A stretch of DNA of 64,000 nt, taken from assembly GCA_003049465.1 (NCBI GenBank), contig PYSS01000006.1, forward strand, positions 412,818-476,817, given 5' to 3'. The DNA is from Magnaporthiopsis rhizophila (Eukaryota > Ascomycota > Sordariomycetes > Magnaporthales > Magnaporthaceae). The first letter of the stretch is position 1. Each line of letters begins with the position of its first letter. A program made the position numbers and the translations under genes. The notes beneath the pieces are model-generated. The model did no database searches. It worked only from the letters and a program-made list of their open reading frames with translations, and was not told the DNA's origin. This document shows positions 50,165-61,672 of the stretch, one piece after another.

Positions 50165-51194
50165 ATGGTCGGCGATAACACCACAGCAGGCGGCTCCAGC
50201 AGCCCGCCAAGACTTTCAGACACGCCCCTCGAGCTGCCTCGGGAGGACCAAGTCTTCAACAAGGAGCAGTGTCTCTTCTGCAACAAGCTCAACGGTAGCT
50301 TGGAAGCAAATGTAGCACACATGCAAACCGCACATAGCCTCTTCATTGCAGATAGGGAGCGCCTCGCCGTCGACCTCGAGACGCTGCTCGCCTATCTTCG
50401 TCTGGTTATTGTGGGATATAATGAGTGCATCTGCTGTGGCACACAGCGGAACACAACACAAGCGGTCCAGCAACGTAAGCTTTTCATTGATCAAGAATAT
50501 CTTTCCCTCCCGTGCCTATTTGTGGGCTTCCCTTTTTTCTGACACCAGGTAAACAGATATGCTTGGTAAGGGCCACTGCAGGTTCGACATCGAGAGCCCA
50601 GACTCGGAATACGCCGACTTCTACAACCTCTCCGGGTCAGAAGCTGAAAGCGAGGAGGAGGATGATGAGGATGACGCCACGGCGTTCGCGAAACGCAAGG
50701 GGCAGAATCCGTCGGTGCAGGATGACGAGGGCCCACTACGATTGCCCTCCGGCCGGATTGTCTCCAACCGTTCACAGCCGCAGAGAAGCTCAAGACGAAG
50801 ACCTCTCAGATCAAGCTCCCCAGGAGATATTCAAAGGCTTGGTGGGGTCGAATCCACTAGTGACAAGCGGGACGGTCAAGCAGCACCGTCATCCTCGTCA
50901 GAGTCGACAGCCGCAACCCAACCGGGAACAAGCGGACTGGTCGTGACAAGGGCCGAGAGGCGGGAGGACAAGTTCAACCGACAGCTTGCTACCCTGCGAG
51001 CCAGCGATGTTGGAGCATTGGCGCATCTTTCTAGCTCGGAGCAGAGGACGGTGCTGGCGACGCAGCAGAAGCAGCTCGAAAAGGCAGCTCGGGTTGAGCA
51101 GAGGTACAGAACGAGGCTCGAAGGGCTTGGCAACAAGTTCTTGATGGGTCACTTCGTCAAGGACGCGGCGGACAAGAGGACGCTATGGAAATGA
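50165..51194 (+). CDS. Rei1/Reh1-like C2H2 zinc-finger protein (N-terminally short)
   Basis: Exons 50165..50474 and 50557..51194 are joined in phase (GTAAGC..AACAG), giving 315 residues. Residues ~37-60 hold a zinc finger, CLFCNKLNGSLEANVAHMQTAH, followed by DLETLLAYL. A second finger, CICCGTQRNTTQAVQQHMLG, ends GHC and leads into DSEYADFYNL. This two-finger block is typical of the Rei1/Reh1 family (Pfam zf-C2H2_2), cytosolic factors that recycle proteins from pre-60S ribosomal particles. An acidic stretch, a Ser/Arg-rich linker and a short helical end (LGNKFLMGHFVKDAADKRT) follow, the last similar to the family's C-terminal helix. The usual extra N-terminal finger is missing, so this may be a divergent paralogue and not the housekeeping gene. 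Confidence 0.78.
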
Positions 51195-51245
51195 ATCAAG
51201 GCTCTTTGTTGCCTTGAACGGGTTCTATGTCTGGTACTGGAGGAG

Positions 51246-51249
<4 letters not shown>

Positions 51250-51277
<28 letters not shown>
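51250..51277. repeat. Poly(T) tract, 28 bases
   Basis: Homopolymer ~55 bases after the Rei1-like stop codon, immediately before the duplicated segment and gap. Confidence 0.95.
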
Positions 51278-51292
51278 CGTTGGATATCAAAA

Positions 51293-51461
51293 GGTTCCAC
51301 GCCGCATTTGACGCAAATTTAATTGATCACGCCCATACTGGCTCGGGTCCAGCGCCTTTTTCGCTGAAGATTGGCTNGGTTCCACGCCGCATTTGACGCA
51401 AATTTAATTGATCACGCCCATACTGGCTCGGGTCCAGCGCCTTTTTCGCTGAAGATTGGCT
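51293..51461. other. Assembly gap (N at 51377) between two identical 84-bp copies
   Basis: 51293-51376 and 51378-51461 are identical (GGTTCCACGCCGCATTTGAC ... GAAGATTGGCT), separated by a single N. This is what an unmerged overlap between two contig ends looks like. Confidence 0.9.
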
Positions 51462-51859
51462 GAAAGAGCCGCGAGTGATCCCTGGAAAATTCCCCCGCCG
51501 GTTGAGCGGCACTTCCGTTTGCCGGCACTTCTCTTTCTGGTATAGCGCTGCCGATTGAGCTTTCTGATTCGAGCAATCCACAGTGCAGCTATGTATAATT
51601 TAAACCCGTTTTTATTCCCCCCGTTTATATCGTCGGGTCCCGCAGTCGGCCCCGCGGAATGAATCCCCCGCAATCGGCTCCGCAGTCCCGGTCCCGACCG
51701 GGCTCCCGTCGGCCTTGCAGCCACGGCTCCTGTCTCGGGTGGCCGCTGTCTGAGGGAGTTGAAGAAGGTAAATAATGCCGCCAAGTCAGCAGCCGTGAAC
51801 ACAGTCCGACAAGTTCGAAGGGCTTCCAGACGACGACTTTTCGCTGTGGCATGAACATC
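51462..51859. other. Spacer after the gap
   Basis: No gene was recognised. It contains short GC-rich words (CCCGCAATCGGCTCCGCAG) similar to those near 56985. Confidence 0.5.
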
Positions 51860-53111
51860 ATGGCTACAATCGAGTGGTTTGGTAAGTGCAAGCCCGAGTC
51901 CGGTTCTAGCACTTCTACATGTAGCTGATCACGATAAATTGTCGCTTAGGGGCGACCACGTACCGGCTCAAGGCCAATGGCCTCACCATCTTTTTGGACA
52001 CTTGGCTCGACCGGCCCTCGGTGTTGCCCAAGTATCTCAGTCCCGACGACGTCGATGAGGCAGATTACATCCTCATCTCGCATGCTCATTTCGACCAGTA
52101 AGGACTTTTCCCCGTCCATGCTGATAAACCGCCTTGGCTCACCAATGACTGCTTTAGCCTCCCGGGCGCGGACCGGATCGCAAAGCGAACTGGGGCAATC
52201 GTCATCGCCAACGGAGAAGCCATCAACGTCCTTAGGCAGGCGGGAGTTCCTGACGAACAGCTCCTGCCCGTCGCTGGCGGCGAGCGAGTGCCCCTTTTCA
52301 CGAGAGCCGACCGGCAGGGCGCCGCGGCCGGAACGGTGCGTGTGGCGGCGGGACCGCCGGGCGCTCCGGCGCGACCTCACCACGACCTCGCCGTCATGTC
52401 GCTTCACGTCTGGCCTTCGCTCCACTGCTTGATGCCGGGTGAGTCGGGCCACCCGCCCGACGTGATAGACACGGCGACCGTGTACACGGGCGAGGCGAGC
52501 CCGTACGTGTGCACGCTGGACATCACCATGGGCATGAAGCACGGACTGCTGCGCATCGGCGAGCTCGTGCCGCCGGATAAGATGGACGAGGGCATGCGGT
52601 CGTTTGTGGAGTACATTGCCGACCGGGAAAGGCACGTCATGTCTGCCTACGACGGCGGGCAGCTCGCTTTCAACCTGCTCATGGGCCCTGACAAGACGCT
52701 GTTCTGGTGCGGGCACCTGGGCGCCTACCAAGGCATCCTGGAGACGATGGAGCCCAAGCCTGACGTCGCGGTCCTGGCGGTGGCGGGGAGAGCGAACCTC
52801 AACGGCCGGCCGTACGATGGGTCCGCGGCCGATTTTATCACCGAGAAGATCAAATGGCTGGGCGAGCCCGGAACGGTAATTTGGTCCTTGCATGATGAGT
52901 CGTATGTTACCGCCTACCTTACCTGCTACCTACCGAGGTACCTACCTACCTGCCCACGCATTTTCCTTGGGGCTGACTTGGGGAGATTTTTGGCAGGGCC
53001 ATCAAGCCGTTCCGCATCGACACGGCGGCCGCGACGGAAAAGGTTCAGCGGGAAACGTCGTCGCGAGTCAAGACACTGACGCACGCCGTGCCCACAGAAC
53101 TGTTTGCTTGA
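51860..53111 (+). CDS. UlaG-like metallo-beta-lactamase-fold hydrolase
   Basis: Four exons: 51860..51881, 51950..52097, 52158..52901 and 52997..53111. All phases agree, giving 342 residues. It begins MATIEWFGATTYRLKANGLT; an in-frame ATG three codons upstream is possible. The metal-binding signature SHAHFDHLPG (~51-60) is split by intron 2 and rebuilt exactly by splicing. Further ligands are plausible in WPSLHCLMPG, SAYDGGQLAF and CGHLGAYQG. Bacterial UlaG opens L-ascorbate-6-phosphate lactone, and the fold also occurs in lipid phosphodiesterases. Substrate in fungi is unknown. No signal peptide or membrane helix is present, so it is probably cytosolic. The first exon is only 22 bases, supported by the GTAAGT donor. 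Confidence 0.85.
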
Positions 53112-53294
53112 CACAGCAGGGTGGAGGCTCTGAGGATGACGGGACGGGAACTGATGCACAGAGCCGACGCAAGTGCCGGGGTAGCAATGTGGTGAGCTGA
53201 GGTGGGGAATGGGAAATTTCCGGGAACTGGACTCGATGTGCCCGCGAACGAATGTCCAATTCCATCAATTTGAGCATCGGCTGGTATTGGGTCC

Positions 53295-56137
53295 ATGATC
53301 ACCGATTTGCGCATCCCTCAAATGACTTTGGACTGCCCTGATAATGACGAGGCATGCCTCGTCTGCCCGACTTGCGGTGTTTCTTTCCAACGGCAGGATC
53401 ACTTGAAGAGACATGTCTTGCTCCATGACGGCCACAAACCATTCGTCTGCTCCTTTTGTACGAGGCGCTTCCCGCGAAGGTTGGTGTCATCGCAAGATGC
53501 CTGAAGGATCACATATAATCGAGGCGGTACCTACCTGTGAGCTGACGATACAAATCAAAACAGGGACACTCTACAGCGGCATTTGGCCACGCACCAGCCG
53601 GCAGAAGCTCGTCAGCTCGGCACGACCGCTGGCAAATGCAGGAGCGACAAGGCGTGCACTTCTTGCCGGGACTCCAAGCAGAGATGCAACGGCGCGCTTC
53701 CCTGCCAGCGATGCGCCAAGAAGCAGCAGCCGTGCAGTTATCCGTCTCGCCAGCGTCGTCCTGCCGCCAGAGCCCGCCAGCTGCATGTAAGCCCGCAGCC
53801 GCAGTCCCAACAATCCCCTGCAGCTTCAACCGGCTCGAGCGGCGACACTCCACCCTCGCCATACCGTCATACGACCGATGGCGCCGAGGGAACCAGCCTT
53901 GAGGGTGCCGGCGGCGGCGTGAACAGCCCGGCCTGTCAAGCGGAATCCACGACCAGCGGTGGTGTCCCCTGGTTTCAGTTGCCATCTCTTGATTCTACCG
54001 CCCTGCCATGGTCACCGCACACGGGACCCGGCGCCTTCTCTGCCGACTTTGAGGCCGATGAGCCTCCTTTCCTGCCGGACTGGGCGTCTCCGGATCTGCG
54101 CACCATCTTTGGCTTGTTTCCAGATGCGGAACCTGCACCGGGCCGCCGAGAGCCGACCTTTCCCCGTAGCCCTTCAGCGGCGGCAGGTCTAGCGCCGCCC
54201 GCAAATGGGTCCGGCGCCCCTGCCAAGGACAGCGGACCAGCGCCACCACGCCTGGATATCGCGACTGCTGGCATTGATCCGGAGGACTTTGCCAATGTGC
54301 CGGCCCTCTCGGTGGCTGTGTACGACGCCACCGTCGCCTGGATCCAGTCCATACAGTCGTGCGAGACAGACCTCGCCGACGGACCTCGGTCAACACCGAA
54401 CTCTGAGGCAACCTTGAAGATCCCGCCAAGAGATCTTCTCAGCGTCTTCATCCAGCTGTATTTTGAGTATTTTCACGACTGCCTGCCCATACTTCACCTC
54501 CCCACTTTCGACCCTGGCACAGCTCCGCCTCTCATGCTCCTTGCAATCGCTCGCATCGGATCACGTCTCTCCAAGATTCCTGCAGCTTCAAGCTATGGCT
54601 CCTCCCTCGAGAGAGTGGTCCAGGCGGGTGTCCAGAGTGAAGCTGCAAAGATGGCGGGACTCGGCGGCGAGCATCAGCTCTGGCTCGTACAGGCCGCCAT
54701 TCTTGCCCACTTCGATGCCGTGTTTGGAAACCACAGAAACACCCTCGAAAAGGCTTTGGGGAACAGGCCGGCCCTTGGCCACCTGCGGCAGAGGCTTGAC
54801 TACCAGGGAAACGAAGCGAACTCGACCAGCTTGGCGACAGAGGCGGCTGATCCTGATCCGAGCTCGTGGCATGAGTGGATCGAGCTTGAGGGCACGCGAC
54901 GGACGGCTTTTGCTTTATGGGTTGGACACCGAAACCAGCCAATCCTCTTCCCTGCAATATGTGGATTTTTACTGACTGGGTACCAACCTACCTACGTATG
55001 CAGATGCTAGACAGCCAGTGCAACCTTTTGCTCGATCTTTCCCCTTCGATACAAACGGAACCATTAGGACAACTCCCCTGTCACGAGGACATTTGGGCGG
55101 CGCCTAATGTCGACATATGGAGCGACCGGTGGAAGAGTAGGATTACCCCTGCCCTCGGTATAACCCTGTCCGATCCGTAATTCTGATTGGCCTAAATCCC
55201 AGGACGTTATCATCCTGCCAGCATGCGGTCCGAGATGGGCAGCATCTATCGTGGTAATCAACTTCCCGACGGAATCGGGGCATTTTCTTCCCTCCTGCTG
55301 CTGCTCTGCTTCTTCCGTGACGGCCAACGTCTCAAGCAGGCATGGGAGATTGGCCTGCCCGCCATGATTGCCAAGGACGGGCATGTTATCAACTACGAAG
55401 AAACCCTCAAGGACTTGAAACTCTGGGAGATCTTAAACCCGGAAGGGCGCATCGGGGAAGGCCCCATGGACTCGGTCATCTTCCAGACTTACCAGCTCGT
55501 GGTCATTCTGAACCTGGTGCCGTTGCAGGACCTCTACTCGTTCTCTGGCTGGGAGGGTACCACTCGGCGGGCGAGGCGGCGACCGACAGAGGCGAGACTG
55601 GAGGCGTGGATCGCCAGCAACAGGGGCAAAAAAGCCAGGACGGTGGCGCTGCGTGCCGGCAGGCTCTACAGCTACTGCCTGGCCAGGGGGACGCTGACGC
55701 GTGGCTACCTGGAGCCGAGGTCGATGCTGATCGCGACGCTGGCGCTCTGGGCGTACGCCAGCGCGCCATTGACACCCGACCGGGGAGCAGGAGGAGGGCC
55801 CTTTGGCCGCTGTGCCATCACGCCGGATGCCGAGCACGATGATGGCGGCGGTGCTCGCCATCACCAACAGCAACAGCAGCATCTATATGAGGAAACGCAC
55901 ATGGTCCGCCTCGACAAGCCGGTTGATGATTCGCGGGCTGTGGAGGATTGGGTCACCAACGGGTGCCACTTTCGTTGTTTCGTCGGCGGGTTGGGCAACA
56001 TTCACGGTCGAAAGCACCTGCGTCCCGTCATGATATCAAATGCTGCCGAGTACTGCGCTTCACTCCAGCATTGGCAGGTCGGGCAAGCTATCGCGAAGGA
56101 GTTGGTGCGCTGGCGCGAGTGCGCCGAGGCGTGTTGA
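53295..56137 (+). CDS. Transcription factor with two C2H2 fingers and a Zn2Cys6 cluster
   Basis: Four exons: 53295..53479, 53564..54920, 55004..55136 and 55203..56137. All phases agree, giving 869 residues. Finger 1 is CPTCGVSFQRQDHLKRHVLL (His follows). Finger 2, CSFCTRRFPRRDTLQRHLAT, is completed across intron 1. A Zn2Cys6 cluster follows at ~90-120: CTSCRDSKQRC then CQRCAKKQQPC. After a Pro/Ser-rich linker comes a fungal-specific regulatory region with LLSVFIQLYFEYFHDCLPIL, GGEHQLWLVQAAILAHFD and LEGTRRTAFALWMLDSQCNL. Proteins of this mixed type are nuclear regulators found in ascomycetes, often near metabolic genes. It lies upstream of, and in the same direction as, the FAD monooxygenase. 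A regulatory link is possible but unproven. Confidence 0.87.
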
Positions 56138-56788
56138 GAATGACGACCATCCACCTAACCCATACTAGATAGGGGATGAGATGCACACTATCGTTTGGGA
56201 CCATGGAATATTGTTGTATTTGTTTACTTTATCTGGCCGCCGCTACTTTGGCTCGACTGGCGTTGATTGTAATTACGTCATGCCCGACGCCGATCAGCCA
56301 GGATGCGACGTGCAGGTCAACCGGGCCTTCCCGCTCGGTTTGTAAATACATCAACCCTCTGCGGTGGAATGGAATTCTGGGGGAAGCCAGAAAATGTATT
56401 TGCGAAGCACAGACGCCAGACTCGTCAGCAAACTCGAACAGCCATCCACTCTCGACAGGGGGGTGGCCGAGGATCTCGACGAGCGCGACCGGCTGGTCGG
56501 CCGCTCAATCTCGCGCCTCCGCCTCTCCAATATTTTCCTGGACGAGGGGCCCCGGCTCCGCGGATGACGTTGGCGTTTGAAAACGCGGGGATTCGTAAGC
56601 CGTCATCGCCTCTCTCTGTGCCGGGTCGAGTTGACCTCGCTGAAGAGCACCGGCGGGTTAACCGTGAAGCCCGCTCCCACCTGCTTGAAGAAAGCCACTT
56701 GGAAGAGGCAAAGAGTCACCTCCAAACGCAAACATGTCGAGACGGATCAGAGGTTTTTGTTTCTTTTTTAATTTTCTCTTAATTTTCT
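56138..56788. other. Intergenic spacer
   Basis: An ATG frame of 67 codons at 56364 has no recognisable content. Nothing else was seen. Confidence 0.5.
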
Positions 56789-56890
56789 TACTCCCTACTT
56801 TCGCGGGTTGAAAGCACCCACGCTGAGTCGGCCCTCCGGGGATACGGAGGGCCGATATTCGCGGGTGCTTTTAACCCGCGCAATGGAGTA
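56789..56890. mobile_element. Foldback (MITE-like) palindromic element
   Basis: The outer arms start TACTCC and end GGAGTA. Inside lie CGCGGGTTGAAAGCACCC and its near-perfect complement GGGTGCTTTTAACCCGCG. The core is CGGCCCTCCG ... CGGAGGGCCG. About 102 bases can fold into one long hairpin. There is no coding capacity and clear target duplications are not visible. It sits ~310 bases before the FAD monooxygenase start. Confidence 0.6.
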
Positions 56891-57199
56891 TTCCATCTCA
56901 TATCCATGGGGACCTTCCTTTCATGTACACCAACGATTAGACAGCTAAAACAAGGGCTATGGGGCCATTCCCCCCGCTCGGCTCCCCCGCAGATTGCGGA
57001 GCCGATGCACTGCGCAGGGTCACGATTTGCAATGGCTCCGGCGCAAGGCCGAATGCTTGCGTCTATTAAAGGGCATCTTTCCAATTGGTGATATATTATA
57101 TATTACGGCTGGAGGAGCTGCATCAACTTCTCACTTTTCCCTTCACAGCCACATCCTTTCACTCTCAAATCCGCACGCAGAAAGAGAATTCAGAGAAAT

Positions 57200-59048
57200 A
57201 TGTCTCCTCCCTTCAGGGTCATCATCGTCGGCGGCGGCCTCGCCGGCGCCCTTCTTGCCAACGGCCTCATCAACAACGACGTCGACATGACCGTGTACGA
57301 GCGGGACGAGGCCGACTCGAAACGCGAGGGGTACCAGATCCGCATCGGGGAAGCCGCCTGGAAGGGCTTCGACGCGTGCCTGACTGAGGAGCGGCGGGAG
57401 GCGATCCGGAGCCGGCTCGGGCAGTCGTCGCAGGCCACGGCCACGGCTCCGGTTGTCTACACGCCGCGGTTCAAGCCGATCCTCGACCTGGCCAGCCTTG
57501 CCGGCTACACCAAGTCCGCCGCCATCAACCGCGTCGTGCTCAGGGACGCCCTGGTCGAGCCCGTGGCGAAGCTGGGCCGCGTCCGGTACGGCAAGGCCTT
57601 CACCAGCTGCGACATCGTCATCGACAACGACGGAAGGGAGAGGGTCGTGGTTCATTTTGCCGACGGCTCGTCGGACACGTGCGACCTGCTCGTAGGAGCC
57701 GATGGCAGTGGCTCCAAGGTAAGCTCCACCGGCTTCCTCGCTTTCTCGGCCCGGCTGTGAGGCACTCTGTTAAGCTGCTTCCTGTGACAGGTCAACGCCC
57801 GGGTCGGTGCCAATAACATTATCCAAATCGACACACACGCCTCTTTCCTCAACAAGGGCAGCTTGCCCATTGAGCGGATCAAGTCTCTGCCGGCCGAATT
57901 ACGGCGGGCGCCTCTGATGGCAATGGGCGGTGGAACCAACATGTTCTATGGTCGTATGCACACCAATAATCCTTTCTTTCTGTTTTCTTTTTTTTCTTTC
58001 TCAGTTGAGTACCCATCCTGAGTGAGAACCGTGGCAGGGAACTGATAGCTGTTTTTGCATCAACGCTCGCCCGTCTTTTTTTCCAGTCTACCTCCCCGCG
58101 CCACGGGAGGACGCCTCGGTAACAAAGGACACCGAGATCGAGGTCGAGTACGACGTCCAAAACGCCTCGTACTTCTGGGCGCTGTCCGCGCCGAAATCCG
58201 CACTTCCAGACGGGGACGTGTCAAAAATTGAGAACCGGCTGCAGTTTTGTCTGGACCATATCAAGCACTGGGCACCAGAGTAGTATGTGAAATCACCCCA
58301 TGTCCTAATTACCCCTTCCCTCCCCAGCATTAATTAGCATGCAGCCACACAGAGATTAACAAGCCTTATCGAATTCGCTTCTCAGCAAAACTATGATTTC
58401 CATCGGCCAAGAGGAGGGCCAGACAGATAACATCGTCTGTATCCCAGTCCGCGTGGCCAAGAAACTTCCGGAGCGATGGCGGGAGGCGGCCAGGAAGAAG
58501 CCCGGCGCGAGGCCGGAAGAGGGACATCCGAGAATCTGGCTCATAGGCGATGCGATCCACGCCATGCAGGCCGGTCGGTAAGACGACCCCTCCATCTCCC
58601 ATGTTTTTGTCAAACATAATTTTGTTGTTGTTCCGCTGCTTGAAGTTGACGCATAAAATTGTTTTGAAGCGGCATGGGAGGGAATCAGGCCATGCAAGAC
58701 TGTTCCGAGGCCCTTCCCGCGATACTCAGGCTCAACGAAATCGCAAAGAAGGGCGCCCCCGTCTCAACCGCCCAGGTTGCTGAAGTCCTGGGGCCATTCG
58801 AGAGCCAGATGATGAAGCGGACCTTCGAATGGGTCAGGAAGAGTGGCGGCACCTCCATGCCAGTACGTGAAACCTTCTCCCCGCAAAGAAAACCGGCCGG
58901 GCTGACATTGCGACCAAAGACAATCAATCTGGACGGTCCGTTGGGCACTATCGTGTGGCTGCTGGGGGTCATCCTTGTGCCCATCGTCAACCTTCTGTAC
59001 GGGTTTGGGCTGGTTGGGGCAAAGAAGCAGAAGCAGCATATTGATTAA
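57200..59048 (+). CDS. FAD-dependent monooxygenase
   Basis: Five exons: 57200..57718, 57791..57953, 58087..58282, 58386..58577 and 58670..59048. All junction phases agree, giving 482 residues. A possible further intron at 58863..58919 would remove 19 residues in frame. The Rossmann motif is FRVIIVGGGLAGALLANGL at residues 5-23, followed by the FAD ribose region ending VYERDEA. DLLVGADGSGSK marks the central strand. The GD motif reads HPRIWLIGDAIHAMQAGRGM and is rebuilt across intron 4. The C-terminus has a hydrophobic anchor (GTIVWLLGVILVPIVNLLYG). Family knowledge: such PHBH-fold enzymes hydroxylate or epoxidise aromatic or terpenoid/polyketide substrates with NAD(P)H and O2. It may tailor a secondary metabolite. 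No PKS is adjacent; the cluster lies 16 kb to the left. Confidence 0.88.
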
Positions 59049-60627
59049 TAGGCCGTGTGCGAGGTGTCACAGTGCAACGCCTAGGTGTCCTCGAAAGAGC
59101 TGTTGTTGCGCGAGGGAGGAAGAGAGAGAACTCTTGTCCATCCGGAGGCGAAAGGCCGTCTATATACTCTGGCTGGGGAGGAGCCGGGGTTGCTCCGTGT
59201 CACGAGGCTACGAGGGTTCTTTTTTTTGGCCTCTACCTGTTTTTTTCCATGCAAAGTGGCCTTATAATAAGCTTAACCAAGGCCTGTGCAGTGAAATTGT
59301 ACATTTTTTTGGTTTTAATTGAAAGTAACGATTTCAACTGAATCCATTTTGCAGGCAATTTTCTTGATTCGAACGGTGGTAAAAAAGAGAACCATTTTTA
59401 TTTCTATCTGGTTTTATCTGCACTTACTTACCCCCTGGCCTTTTAGCGCCCTTTACCTTTTCATCTTTTATCCTTTTGGCCGTTAAAATTTTTCTAAATC
59501 CAAAGTGGGAGGCTTTATATCTTCCTCGTACCAGGCCCTGTTTAGGCGGTGGCAGAAGACGTGGCCAAGGGCTGTATTTACTGGCCCGTAAAAAAAACCT
59601 TTGGTCGGTCCTCCGAACAATCTTTAAAGGGCCTAAAAGGCTTATTCACCCAAATCCACAAACAAAAAATAAGCAGTTGGCAAAATTAGTATGGAAACAA
59701 CAAAAAAAAACCGTACTCTCGCATAGGGCTTTAGTTTATAGTATGAGGTGACCATGCCTGTGTGATAAAATAGATAAAATTCGATACTCTGTCGGGACGC
59801 CCTCCAACTAGTCTTTGGGCGGGATGTTCGGTTGGGAAAAATAGCGAAAGCGTGTTAATGGCTGCAGGGGATTGCTGGCCATGGTGGCAGCGTTTGGGTG
59901 ACGCACAAGGCATTGAAGTGATCCGCCATTTTGGCACTGGCTGCGGTCACTAGCAAAGTTGGACTGCTAGCTCCTATTAATACCACAGAGGCAGCCAGCT
60001 TCGGCTGTAGCTACCTACAAAGTTGGCCGCTTGAACCGTTTTCTCAGTGCTTCCCAAAGAGAGGATACGGTCCACTCACCCAAAACACAATCACCGGCCA
60101 ACCGTTGACCAAAGTGATTAATCTTATTCACTAGAAATTGGATAGGCGAGCAGGGCGAGGTTGCGGCAGTGAAACCGGCGATTCTGGGAAGGAGCAATGG
60201 AGGGAGCAGGTATCACAGAACTGCCACAAGGCTGAGAGCGCAGTCATGGAGTGCCTGCCAATTTTATTCCTCTCGTCCGGCCTTAATGCTACAGTACCTT
60301 CACGCTACCTAGGTGAGTATAAAAGACTTATCTGCCCAGATACAGGTCACACACAGACACGGGCGACGATACCAGGTCCAGGAAATAAAACCTCTTGCCC
60401 TAGAAGCAGGTCGGCCACCAGGAAAATCCAACGCTGCACTTTTATATCCGGCGCTGCGGGGCGACCCCGCCATCGGCACCCAGTCTCTTCCAACCGCAAG
60501 ACAGACGTGGTGAACTGTTGAGTACAGTCTGGCAAGAGATACATCCCAGCTTCTTCATATCAGCCTCCTCCACGAGACTCGGGAAAAGTTACCCACAAAA
60601 GACTAGAGCTCGGCGCCTTCTGTCATC
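59049..60627. other. Spacer with AT-rich decayed DNA
   Basis: 59220-59740 is AT-rich with many stop codons in every frame and remnants such as TAAAGGGCCTAAAAGGC; it looks like a RIP-mutated element. The right part is the promoter of the next gene. Confidence 0.5.
60318..60325 (+). promoter_or_regulatory. TATA box upstream of the 60628 gene
   Basis: TATAAAAG about 310 bases before the start codon, followed by a leader with no long frame. The distance suggests a long 5' untranslated region. Confidence 0.4.
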
Positions 60628-61672
60628 ATGTCTTCTTTACTGGATCTGGCATCGTCGTTGACCTGCTGCACCTCTGGGTATTCCTCGGAGACTGGAGATA
60701 GCAGCGGAACAAGCGTGCTGTCGACCCAGCGAAACGAAGAGGACACCAGCACTCCCCATCCCCGGTTCGAGCCATGCAGACTCCTGGCTGCCCACGGAAT
60801 CCCTAGCGTTGCTTGGTTCGAGGACGCGCTGGCCCCCTACGCCAACGACCTCCCGCTTTTCGATCTCCATCTGCTCGTCTCTGATCCTCGCCAGGCGGCC
60901 GACGTCCTGCTCGGCTACAGCGGCTACTACGCGGCCCCGATCTCGCAGACCACCGACCCCAGAGCCCCCCTGGGCGGCATCCGGCTGGAGGGCTCGACGG
61001 TGCTGGACAGCTCAAGGATCGCAAATGGCGTGATCCTCCTCGACGCGGCTGCCTGGCAGTACGATCCCCAAAACTCCACCGAGGAGGACTGGCACGGCCC
61101 CGTCCCGCACCTCGACATGTTCCTGGCTTCCGTGATGGAGTTCTGGGTCACGATGCCCGAAGAAGAGTACCGCCGCAACATCCACCTCGCCACCTCGGTC
61201 GCCGACGTCATATTCCACGGCTACCTGCTGAACGAGCCGGATGGCCAGCCGGTCCGGAGGCCCGAGTTCGCTGACAAGCTGCCGCCGCAGCTGCGGGAGC
61301 TGCACTACGACCTCATCGGCAGGTACCCGGGCCAGGTGGACATCAACGCGGGCCGCAAGCACGAGTATCACACGCTGCGGTACAACCAGATCCTGGAGGG
61401 TGGCTTCACGCCCCGCCCTTACCCGACCGGCAACGTGCCCGTACCCATCGCCGAGTTCCCCGACCTCACCGGCTACGACAGGGCCATGCCCTGGGCCCAG
61501 ATCCCCCAGAAGAAAAAGAAGAAGAAGGCGGCCAAGAGGGGCCAAAAGGGCAGGGGTGCCGCAAAGGTGAGTGAAGGGTTGGTGCGTCAACCGAAACTTG
61601 CGTAGTGCCAGTGCTGACGTAAAGTCTCTGCAGGCAGGCAAGCTTACCTCCGTCGACGAGGACGGCTCCTGA
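60628..61672 (+). CDS. Hypothetical protein with basic C-terminal tail
   Basis: Exons 60628..61566 and 61634..61672 are joined in phase 0 (GTGAGT..CTGCAG), giving 325 residues. A NAGNAG acceptor (CAGGCAGGC) offers an alternative end. The N-terminal ~45 residues are Ser/Thr-rich. The core starts CRLLAAHGIPSVAWFEDALA and continues LFDLHLLVSDPRQAADVLL, then WHGPVPHLDMFLASVMEFW and LRELHYDLIGRYPGQVD. This has the regular look of a globular enzyme-like fold; DLHLLV resembles a nucleotidyltransferase-type strand, but the match is too weak to name. The tail is strongly basic (PQKKKKKKAAKRGQKGRG) and may bind nucleic acid or direct the protein to the nucleus. No signal peptide. I do not recognise the family. 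Confidence 0.7.
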
